Assembly: GCA_013287095.1 (NCBI GenBank)
Contig: JABDEJ010000015.1
Coordinates: forward strand, 1-32,822
Reading direction: 5' to 3'
Source: Bacteroidota bacterium
GTDB taxonomy: Bacteria; Bacteroidota; Bacteroidia; CAILMK01
DNA length: 32,822 bases
The number at the start of each line of letters is the position of its first letter. Positions within the stretch are counted from its first letter, which is position 1. Below are positions 1-5,234 of this stretch, piece by piece. The translations under genes were made by a program, and so were the position numbers. Below the pieces are notes generated by a model that saw only the letters and a list, made by a program, of their open reading frames with translations, searched no databases and was not told where the DNA came from.

Positions 1-481
1 AAATGCCGGCGCTAAAAGTTTTATTCAGGAAGGCAAAGGACGCTTACTCTATTATTATGGTATCAGCAGTCCGCAGAATATCATTCTTTCCAAGTTACTT
101 TACAATTGTATCCTAATCGCAGTTATCTCCCTTATCGCTTATATTGGGTTCCTGGTTTTCTTCGGGAATGTGGTTGACAAGCCCTGGAACTTTGCGCTGA
201 TCATGCTTTTAGGCAGTACCGGATTAGCCGGAGTCTTTACCATGGTTTCGGCCATTGCTTCCAAAGCAAGAGGTAGCGCCACCTTAATGACTATTTTGAG
301 CTTCCCAGTTATTATTCCGCAGCTATTATTGCTCATCAAATTATCAAGAAGAGCAGCCAGTATGGCCATCAGCAATATCAATTTTGATATCGGTTATAAA
401 GAGCTCATAGGTTTGTCATGTATAAATCTGATTGTTGTCATAGTTTCGTTTATGCTCTTTCCGTACCTTTGGCGTGATTAA
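1..481 (+). CDS. ccmB: CcmB, haem exporter permease (5' end outside window)
   Basis: This is the C-terminal 159 residues of CcmB, the membrane subunit of the CcmAB ABC complex that works with CcmC and CcmE to release holo-CcmE during cytochrome c maturation. The frame is open from base 2, so the gene starts upstream of the window; the family is usually about 220 residues. Four hydrophobic segments are visible, the last ending in FPYLWRD. Family-typical stretches include the YYYGIS region and the segment around LSFPVIIPQ. The ATPase gene ccmA is not in view. The stop overlaps the GTG start of ccmC by 8 bp, which indicates translational coupling. The assignment rests on hydrophobic pattern, conserved stretches and the following ccmC-D-E genes. 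Confidence 0.88.
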   Translation, partial: NAGAKSFIQEGKGRLLYYYGISSPQNIILSKLLYNCILIAVISLIAYIGFLVFFGNVVDKPWNFALIMLLGSTGLAGVFTMVSAIASKARGSATLMTILSFPVIIPQLLLLIKLSRRAASMAISNINFDIGYKELIGLSCINLIVVIVSFMLFPYLWRD

Positions 482-1172
482 ATTAGACCCCTGTTTGAAT
501 AAGTTTTTTAGAATAGTAGTACCCACTGCTGCCATCTTGTTTCTGCTTTATGCTATTATTGGTGGCTTCCTTTTACCCGTACCAGCAAGGTTCATCCTGA
601 ATGAAACCATAAGAAACCTGTATTTCCATGTACCCATGTGGTTTACTATGATATTGCTGTTCACAATTTCAGTGGTCAATAGCATCATGTATCTCAACAA
701 ACAGGAGGAAAAATATGATATCCGGCAGAGTGAATATATAAATGCAGGACTGCTTTTCGCTGTATGCGGACTGCTTACGGGGATGCTTTGGGCGCGCTAT
801 ACCTGGGGTGCATGGTGGGTTTTTACCGATCCTAAATTGAATGGCGCCGCCATACTCTGTCTTGAATATTTCGCCTATGTCATTCTCAGAGGTTCCATTA
901 CAGATGAAAAAACAAGGGCCAAAGTGTCTTCGGTATATAATATTTTTGCGGCGGCTTCTATTATTCCGCTTATCGGCATTATTCCACGACTTACGGATTC
1001 ACTGCACCCCGGCAATGGTGGTAATCCCGCCTTTAGCTCTTACGACCTTGACAATCACATGAGAATGGTGTTTTACCCTGCTGTCATCGGGTGGATGTCA
1101 TTGGGATTATGGATCGCAAATATCAGAATCAGAATCAGAAACCTCGAAAATGAAATACTTGAAAACAATTAA
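474..1172 (+). CDS. ccmC: CcmC, haem-handling membrane protein
   Basis: CcmC (232 aa) binds haem at the outer face of the membrane and loads it onto CcmE. The tryptophan-rich WWD-type motif reads WGAWWVFTDPK at residues 111-121. Two histidines sit where the axial haem ligands are expected: His52 in YFHVP and His178 in SLHPG. About six membrane segments are visible, which is normal for the family. The start is GTG at 474, overlapping the ccmB stop; no ATG lies nearby in frame and the N-terminus reads naturally from here. The 3' end overlaps the next gene by 23 bp. Sequence motifs and neighbours agree, so the call is firm. Confidence 0.93.
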   Translation: MIKLDPCLNKFFRIVVPTAAILFLLYAIIGGFLLPVPARFILNETIRNLYFHVPMWFTMILLFTISVVNSIMYLNKQEEKYDIRQSEYINAGLLFAVCGLLTGMLWARYTWGAWWVFTDPKLNGAAILCLEYFAYVILRGSITDEKTRAKVSSVYNIFAAASIIPLIGIIPRLTDSLHPGNGGNPAFSSYDLDNHMRMVFYPAVIGWMSLGLWIANIRIRIRNLENEILENN

Positions 1173-1437
1173 ATACCTGCCGGCCTTTACATTAGCCATG
1201 GTTTTTAGCATCGCTGTATCTGCCCAAACTGAACCTACTGCAGGTCAGCCCGAAATGGCCGATGTCTTGCGCTCAAATGGCAAAATCTATGTGGTGGTTA
1301 CGGCACTGGTTATTATTTTTATCGGAATTGTTATTTATCTTTTTTCGTTAAATGCTAAGCTGAGCAAGCTTGAAAAACTAATGAAAATTAAGGATATTGA
1401 CTATGAAGAGGTTGGTGAAAACAAAAAGTTAAAATGA
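1150..1437 (+). CDS. CcmD-like small membrane protein
   Basis: This 95-residue protein sits exactly where ccmD is found, between ccmC and ccmE. It has an N-terminal hydrophobic segment ending in SAQ that resembles a signal peptide (about residues 8-26). A second membrane helix at about 48-67 is followed by a charged, Lys/Glu-rich tail. CcmD helps release holo-CcmE from the CcmABC complex. Proteobacterial CcmD is shorter, with a single helix; the longer form with a signal-like N-terminus fits Bacteroidota relatives. It overlaps ccmC by 23 bp and its stop overlaps the ccmE start by 4 bp (ATGA). Similarity to classical CcmD is weak, so the call depends mostly on position and topology. Confidence 0.72.
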   Translation: MKYLKTIKYLPAFTLAMVFSIAVSAQTEPTAGQPEMADVLRSNGKIYVVVTALVIIFIGIVIYLFSLNAKLSKLEKLMKIKDIDYEEVGENKKLK

Positions 1438-1832
1438 AGAAAACGTATATTATAGGACTTGTTCTGATCGCCATTTGCATCGGAACATTGATCACCGTAT
1501 TGGGCGGATCGTCAACTTATGCATCTTTCACTGAAGCTGTGAACAATCCGGGTACGCAATACCATGTTATAGGCGTATGGGACCGTACGGCAGGCTTTAC
1601 TTATGATGCCAAAAAGGATCCCAATTACTTCCTTTTCAAAATGAAAGATACGACAGGACAGGAATATCCGGTGGTTTTACACGACAGCAAGCCCCAGGAA
1701 TTTGAACATTCCGAAAAAATAGTCGTCATCGGCAAAATGGATGGCAACACCTTTTTGGCATCACAGATCCTGATGAAATGCCCTAGTAAATACACCAATG
1801 CCAAACCAGTGGCAGATGCTGGGAAGGAATGA
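1434..1832 (+). CDS. ccmE: CcmE haem chaperone, CXXXY variant
   Basis: CcmE is a membrane-anchored periplasmic haem chaperone that carries haem from CcmC to CcmF. The protein has 132 residues: an N-terminal anchor helix (about 5-24), then an OB-fold domain with the family pattern around YHVIGVW, FLFKMKD and KIVVIGKM. In classical CcmE a histidine near the C-terminus (HxxxY) binds haem covalently. Here the equivalent stretch is Cys116-Pro-Ser-Lys-Tyr120, so histidine is replaced by cysteine. CXXXY CcmE proteins are known from archaea and Desulfovibrio-type systems that lack CcmH. No ccmG or ccmH is seen in this window. This gene ends the overlapping ccmB-C-D-E block. Confidence 0.92.
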   Translation: MKKTYIIGLVLIAICIGTLITVLGGSSTYASFTEAVNNPGTQYHVIGVWDRTAGFTYDAKKDPNYFLFKMKDTTGQEYPVVLHDSKPQEFEHSEKIVVIGKMDGNTFLASQILMKCPSKYTNAKPVADAGKE

Positions 1833-1890
1833 TCAATTGTCAATGATCAATGATCAATGACGATCTTAAGAAAGTTTATAAATAGCCATC

Positions 1891-1930
1891 ATGCCGGGCA
1901 GCTTGAGCTTGCCTCAGCCTGACCCGGCAT
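1891..1930. repeat. Strong imperfect hairpin downstream of ccmE
   Basis: The arms 1891-1907 (starting ATGCCGGGCAG) and 1913-1930 (ending CTGACCCGGCAT) pair along nearly their whole length with one bulged base and one mismatch region, leaving a five-base loop. The GC-rich outer stem stands out in this AT-rich spacer. It could stop transcription of the ccm block, but no T-run follows. A small mobile palindrome (REP-like) is the other reading. Confidence 0.6.
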
Positions 1931-1972
1931 CCCTTGACGACAAACCGAACATATTGGAAGCCCCTTACCAAC

Positions 1973-2018
1973 TACCAACACCAAATAGTGTTATTGTTTT
2001 GTTGGCAGATGTTGGCAG
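1973..2018 (+). repeat. Palindromic repeat family, copy A
   Basis: First of five related ~45 bp imperfect palindromes between ccmE and ccmF. It begins TACCAACACCA and ends GATGTTGGCAG; the inner part reads AGTGTTATTG. The similarity extends upstream into CCCCTTACCAAC, as in copy C. Its length and internal positions line up with copies B and C almost without gaps. Confidence 0.65.
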
Positions 2019-2074
2019 TTTAGGAGACAGGGGTTAGGCGCTATGGGTAAGTAAAGGCATTTAGACATTTTAAT

Positions 2075-2344
2075 TCAATTTACCAATGGTTTATAACTTG
2101 CATCAAGTTCATTTGGGATTTCTTCGCTTGGAAATTCTTTCTGAAATATACCTCTTATTCTTACCTAGTACATCGTATAATTATCTCAATGTCTGATTCT
2201 GGCATGTGCAGCCATCTCGCCTTCATAAGATGCAATAAGACAGGCGATAACCACATTCTCTAATAGAAGACATGATTTTTACCATTCTTGGTGTGTTTTT
2301 CCTTTCAACTTATAATTCTCAAAGCATGTCTGACAATATTTTTG
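2075..2344 (-). pseudogene. Possible decayed small gene
   Basis: On the minus strand one frame reads as plausible protein in pieces. The pieces include YCQTCFENYKLKGKTHQEW, NVVIACLIASYEGEMAAHA and FQKEFPSEEIPNELDASYK, followed by a stop at 2075-2077. Three in-frame stops (TAA, TGA, TAG) interrupt it. A good TAnnTTTG promoter box lies just upstream at 2348-2355, so something was probably transcribed here. I do not recognise a family; the first piece with CxxC could be from a zinc-binding domain. Three stops in about 85 codons is not far from chance in AT-rich DNA, so this is a weak call. Confidence 0.25.
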
Positions 2345-2347
2345 TCA

Positions 2348-2379
2348 CAAAGATATATAAATGACAAAATAATTGTCAA
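2348..2379 (-). promoter_or_regulatory. Bacteroidota-type promoter, minus strand
   Basis: The minus strand carries TTGACA (2374-2379) and an exact TAnnTTTG box, TATCTTTG (2348-2355), 18 bp apart. Transcription would start near 2342 and run into the possible decayed gene at 2075-2344. Confidence 0.5.
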
Positions 2380-2549
2380 AACTTTTACCGAACAAAAATA
2401 GCATATTGTTGATAAGTGCTTAGATTTTTTTAAATTTTTGGGTTGAAAGAAGTATAATCATAAACTTTTTCGAGCAATTATGGTATACAGTTAACAAAAG
2501 AAGCGCCACTTATCCACAGTTAGTGTGTAACTTTTCATTTGTTTATGTC

Positions 2550-2578
2550 TTTGACTGTTTAAGTATTTAATAAATTTG
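2550..2578 (+). promoter_or_regulatory. Promoter of the 2600 gene
   Basis: TTTG at 2550-2553 and TAAATTTG at 2571-2578 are spaced by 17 bp, matching the Bacteroidota -33/-7 pattern. The start of transcription would be near 2584. This rules out the in-frame TTG at 2576, which is part of the -7 box, as a start codon and supports ATG at 2600. Confidence 0.65.
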
Positions 2579-2599
2579 TGCAACGCTATAGTTAAAAAT

Positions 2600-3238
2600 A
2601 TGAGTGTACTGTTAAATATTTTAGACATTGAGGAGTATAAATACCTGGAAAGCATATATTTAGAACGCTTGAAGTTAAACAGGGAACAGAGGACTTTACT
2701 TGAAGAATCCTTATTAAAGAATGCTAAAGAAGAAAGTATCTTAAAAGGCACTCTAAATAAACTAAAAAGTAATTTTCAAGAATCCATGTCACCCTCTGAA
2801 ATTGATTCTACAAAAGCAATTGCAGATGTTTTTAATGGACTGATGCCAAATATGGGCCAATATATACAGCAGGGGGTTAAACAGATAGAGTTATACCTTG
2901 ATTACAATTCTACATGGAAATGGATTAAGAAAATAGAATTCATTACTTCAATAGAAAGAAGGCCTTTAACCACTCGCGAAATAATAGATAAATTAAGAAA
3001 CTATGACAAAGAATTGAAAGATCTTGAAATGAACAAAGGAATTGCTCGATTATCGGGAATCTTAAATCAGTTAATTGCAAAAGGAGCTGTGGGTAGAGTT
3101 AAGGTCGGAACTGGATATACTTATTTCCCCCTTAGCCAATTTGATAAGGATGGCGGATTTATTAACATTGACGGGACTGTTAAAAGGGAATCCTCGATAA
3201 ATGAACAAATAGATAATAGTGAAGAAGACGATACATAA
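2600..3238 (+). CDS. Unrecognised protein with coiled coil and possible winged helix
   Basis: I do not recognise this 212-residue protein. Its N-terminal third is highly charged and helical (about residues 5-60), with a coiled-coil look. The middle is helical with aromatic residues (YNSTWKWIKKIEF). A C-terminal module of about residues 120-190 reads like a winged helix: RPLTTREIIDKL, a second helix ending RLSGILNQLIAKGAV, then a short beta wing GRVKVGTGYTYF. The tail is acidic. A DNA-binding or adaptor role is an inference from that pattern only. The ATG at 2600 is chosen because the promoter box overlaps the upstream TTG. A perfect hairpin follows at once, so this is a single-gene unit. It is more AT-rich than the ccm genes and lies in the accessory stretch. 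Confidence 0.7.
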   Translation: MSVLLNILDIEEYKYLESIYLERLKLNREQRTLLEESLLKNAKEESILKGTLNKLKSNFQESMSPSEIDSTKAIADVFNGLMPNMGQYIQQGVKQIELYLDYNSTWKWIKKIEFITSIERRPLTTREIIDKLRNYDKELKDLEMNKGIARLSGILNQLIAKGAVGRVKVGTGYTYFPLSQFDKDGGFINIDGTVKRESSINEQIDNSEEDDT

Positions 3239-3243
3239 AAATA

Positions 3244-3276
3244 AAAATGGGTTAAGGTAATAACTTAACCCATTTT
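3244..3276 (+). terminator. Terminator after the 2600 gene
   Basis: A perfect 13-bp stem (3244-3256 with 3264-3276) encloses a seven-base loop. The stem begins with four A and ends with four T, so it can work in both directions. It starts five bases after the stop codon at 3236-3238. Confidence 0.85.
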
Positions 3277-3335
3277 AAGCCGAAAGAAAACTCCGGCATG
3301 ATGTGAGCAGTGTTTAACCTTTAATATCTACAATT

Positions 3336-3461
3336 ATGGCCGAAACAAAGGACGGCAAAAAGATTGTGTATGTTCATCCTTATAAAAAGGATGATGGGAC
3401 AAAAGTCAAACAACATGATCGATCAACGCCAAAGACCTCGACAGGTCCAAAGAAGAAGTAG
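3336..3461 (+). CDS. Small basic protein of unknown function
   Basis: A 41-residue open frame (ATG 3336, stop 3459-3461) encodes a very lysine-rich protein. Its centre reads IVYVHPYKKDDGTKVKQHDRS, and the C-terminus is TSTGPKKK. The pattern HPYxxxDGTxVxxHxRS resembles a short motif I associate with small Bacteroidota proteins and phage-related proteins, which argues that this is a real gene. It is separated from the upstream gene by a terminator and is followed by a strong hairpin at 3551-3573. I see no clear TAnnTTTG box in front of it. The function is unknown; the basic charge is compatible with nucleic-acid binding but does not prove it. Confidence 0.55.
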   Translation: MAETKDGKKIVYVHPYKKDDGTKVKQHDRSTPKTSTGPKKK

Positions 3462-3550
3462 TTCAAGTACTTCTAAAAGGGAGAAGGGATTTGTGGAATA
3501 AAACTTGAAAGATTCCAAACCTTTAAAGACCACAATTGCCTTCTTTTTAG

Positions 3551-3584
3551 CCCCCGGCCTCCAAAACCGGGGGTTCCTTTTGTT
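3551..3584 (+). terminator. Terminator after the 41-aa gene
   Basis: CCCCCGG (3551-3557) pairs with CCGGGGG (3567-3573) around a nine-base loop, and TTCCTTTTGTT follows. The GC-rich stem with a T-rich tail is a standard intrinsic terminator for the plus strand, about 90 bp after the small gene. Confidence 0.8.
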
Positions 3585-3666
3585 AACCAAGTGCAAAATT
3601 ATAAATAAAATTCAGTTCAGCACTAGGTAATCAATATTAATAAATTGCAGCCTGTTCTTCCCAACC

Positions 3667-3711
3667 TACCAACACCACAGGTGTAAGTGTATCTGTTGGT
3701 TGGTGTTGGTA
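3667..3711 (+). repeat. Palindromic repeat family, copy B
   Basis: This is the most symmetrical copy: TACCAACACC at the left end and GGTGTTGGTA at the right end are exact reverse complements. An inner ACACC-ACA-GGTGT forms a second small hairpin. It lies in the spacer between the plus-strand small gene and the end of the minus-strand DUF2335 gene. Confidence 0.75.
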
Positions 3712-3749
3712 AGATGAATCGTTATGATGTTTGAAAAACCGATGACTGC

Positions 3750-4217
3750 TTATTGCACAGGCGATTCAATTTCAGAATTTAAACCGGATATATCTGGTTG
3801 CACCTGGGTCAATTTAACAGTTTTTCCACTTGTTAGAAATGCAATTACCAGGGAAACAAGTACTCCGCCAGCTACCATTGCTGCATAATTTGAATAACCG
3901 AGATGTGCCAGATATCCAGCGAAAAGACACACTACAATTACAGCGCCTATGGCCAAAAATTGTCCTATTTTGCGAACGCCTATTTCCCTCCTAAGGCTTT
4001 CTTTATGCATTTCTATCACTATCGCATTCATTGCGTGCCTGTGCTCCTGTTCCTTTTTAGTCATTTCCATAATGGTATCCTGAACGTGGGGCTCGTACCT
4101 GTTGAAAATACCTGGATCAGGTAGAGGGCTTGTGGAAACGGAAAGTTGTGCAGATGCGGAGCCTCCAATTCCAGCATTACGATTTGGCGTATTCCTCGTC
4201 GGATTTCTGTTTGACAT
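3750..4217 (-). CDS. DUF2335 family membrane protein
   Basis: This 155-residue protein matches the DUF2335 pattern: a Pro-rich N-terminus (SPLPDPGIFNRYEP), a helix with the family signature EMTKKEQEHRHAM (about residues 51-63), then two membrane helices (about 86-105 and 110-129) and a short polar tail. DUF2335 proteins are small predicted membrane proteins of accessory regions and have no established function. The start codon at 4217 lies inside the end of the upstream minus-strand gene (41 bp overlap), so the two are probably co-transcribed. The first 30 residues are rich in Asn, Ser and Thr and are probably disordered. The family call is from the EQEHRH signature and topology. Confidence 0.75.
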   Translation of the reverse strand: MSNRNPTRNTPNRNAGIGGSASAQLSVSTSPLPDPGIFNRYEPHVQDTIMEMTKKEQEHRHAMNAIVIEMHKESLRREIGVRKIGQFLAIGAVIVVCLFAGYLAHLGYSNYAAMVAGGVLVSLVIAFLTSGKTVKLTQVQPDISGLNSEIESPVQ

Positions 4218-4431
4218 CAGGATTTTGTTGACTGCTTATTTTATAAAACGAAACCTTAAAATCCTGAACAACATTTGCAAAATCGTTCTGAACATTGAAC
4301 TGGTCATTTTGGAAACCTAATACAATGTTTGCATTATAATAATGAAATGGCTCTCCCTTGAAATTAAGGAGACTACCAAACCCTGAAAGAATTGCTGCCA
4401 TATAGGAAAGCTTTTTCTTAATGATTGCCAT
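4177..4431 (-). CDS. Small protein of unknown function upstream of DUF2335
   Basis: An 84-residue open frame on the same strand as the DUF2335 gene, overlapping it by 41 bp. It starts with a basic N-terminus and a modest hydrophobic stretch (about residues 9-23). A middle rich in Asn, Phe and Gln follows (NDQFNVQNDFANVVQDFKV), and the end is charged. I do not recognise a family. The ATG, length and position make a two-gene unit with DUF2335 plausible, but the long overlap is unusual. The frame could also be a longer 5' extension with no coding role. No convincing TAnnTTTG box was found upstream. Confidence 0.45.
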   Translation of the reverse strand: MAIIKKKLSYMAAILSGFGSLLNFKGEPFHYYNANIVLGFQNDQFNVQNDFANVVQDFKVSFYKISSQQNPDVKQKSDEEYAKS

Positions 4432-4614
4432 ACAATTTTAACGTCTGAAAGTGCTAATTGTTACATCCAAGGACTTAAATACCCTTCAAAATTAATACTT
4501 TTTTGATATATGCAAGATAATACCAATGAATCCAAACTCGTCACACATCTCTTATTTTAGGTCAAAAGGGTATTCAAGAACTATTTTTGAGATGAAATCT
4601 CCCCCTAACCAACA

Positions 4615-4659
4615 TACCAACACCACAAGTGTTATAGTACCCGTTGGCAGGTATTGGTA
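4615..4659 (+). repeat. Palindromic repeat family, copy C
   Basis: It starts TACCAACACCACAAGTG and ends GGTATTGGTA. Like copy A it is preceded by a C-run and a further CCAAC (CCCCCTAACCAAC), so the true unit may be about 60 bp. It lies upstream of the minus-strand DUF2335 pair. Confidence 0.72.
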
Positions 4660-4909
4660 ATGGCATGATTGAACATCGGGATAGCCTTCTTAGTTAAAAT
4701 ATATAGTTTTGAATTTGAAAATACTTAGTGCGCCAAATAAAAGTATCTTAATATTGAACTTAACAATTTGCAATTTAGATGAATGAGAAAAGTTTGGCGA
4801 GGCTATCTCGGGAATTTTGAGACCAATAAAAAAATATATGATGGCTATTATATAATGGGCCATCCATTAATAAATACATAATAGATTATGTAAGTCAATG
4901 AAGAATAGG

Positions 4910-4939
4910 TCTCGCTTTATATGTACATATATAGCGAGA
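4910..4939. repeat. Near-perfect 30-bp palindrome
   Basis: TCTCGCT at 4910-4916 is mirrored by AGCGAGA at 4933-4939, and the inner sequence pairs across a central GTAC with a single mismatched pair. A symmetric site of this length with almost no loop looks like an operator for a dimeric protein. It could also form a cruciform or RNA hairpin. No gene begins close by. Confidence 0.55.
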
Positions 4940-5050
4940 TGGCAAAGTGGGTGGGTACTCTCAAAAAATAATTTGCAAGACATCTATTTTCAGCATCTTA
5001 CAAACGAAAATATTTTTGATTTTGTCGTGACTTTTTGAAAAGGCTGCAAA

Positions 5051-5094
5051 TACCAACAAAAAATGTGATAGTGCTTTGTAGGTAAATGTTGGTA
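5051..5094 (+). repeat. Palindromic repeat family, copy D (diverged)
   Basis: It keeps the outer TACCAACA and TGTTGGTA arms and the spacing of the family, but the centre has drifted. It sits 28 bp before copy E, so two copies stand in tandem upstream of ccmF. Confidence 0.5.
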
Positions 5095-5121
5095 GTATTC
5101 GCCTGATGACTGACTCCTATT

Positions 5122-5166
5122 TACCAACAAATGGTAACAAGTAGAGTAACGCCTGCGGTGTTGGTA
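5122..5166 (-). repeat. Palindromic repeat family, copy E (reversed)
   Basis: Read on the minus strand it gives TACCAACACCGCAGGCGTTA and then a more diverged half ending TTTGTTGGTA, which fits copies B and C better than the plus strand does. Its plus-strand right arm (GGTGTTGGTA) ends 19 bp before the ccmF -7 box. Confidence 0.6.
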
Positions 5167-5193
5167 GTGGTATCCTAACAATCCCTACCTTTG
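5161..5193 (+). promoter_or_regulatory. Promoter of ccmF
   Basis: TACCTTTG at 5186-5193 matches TAnnTTTG exactly, and TTG at 5161-5163 is a possible -33 element with a 22-bp gap. The TTG lies inside repeat copy E. Transcription would start near 5200, about 35 bases before the ATG. Confidence 0.65.
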
Positions 5194-5234
5194 CACCTCA
5201 AAAGCACTTTTCTGACCACATCGCGATTCCCTCA

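Larger units (their letters stand above)
1833..2599. other. Gene-poor stretch between ccmE and the 2600 gene
   Basis: No intact gene is visible in these 767 bases. Just after ccmE there is a short run of overlapping TCAATGA repeats (about 1840-1860), then a strong hairpin (1891-1930) and the first copy of a palindromic repeat (1973-2018). Next come the remains of a possible minus-strand gene (2075-2344) with a good promoter box, and finally the promoter of the gene that starts at 2600. The sequence becomes clearly more AT-rich after about 2040. Confidence 0.6.
4432..5234. other. Gene-free stretch in front of ccmF
   Basis: No coding sequence longer than a few dozen codons is convincing in these 803 bases. 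They hold repeat copies C (4615-4659), D (5051-5094) and E (5122-5166). They also hold a weak GATGGC/GCCATC hairpin at 4840-4864, a near-perfect 30-bp palindrome at 4910-4939, and the ccmF promoter at the end. The sequence is strongly AT-rich. Confidence 0.6.

Noticed and set aside
1838..1862. TCAATGA direct repeats after ccmE as a CRISPR or regulatory array
   Set aside because: Units are only 7-8 bases with no spacers; similar short tandem duplications occur after the Nramp gene and look like slippage.
1973..5166. The TACCAACACC repeats as integron attC sites with gene cassettes between them
   Set aside because: The arms end in ACCAAC and GTTGGT, one base short of the RYYYAAC and GTTRRRY core sites. 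The genes between the copies lie on both strands and have their own promoters and terminators, and no integrase is present. An exact GTTAGGC at 2033 looks accidental.
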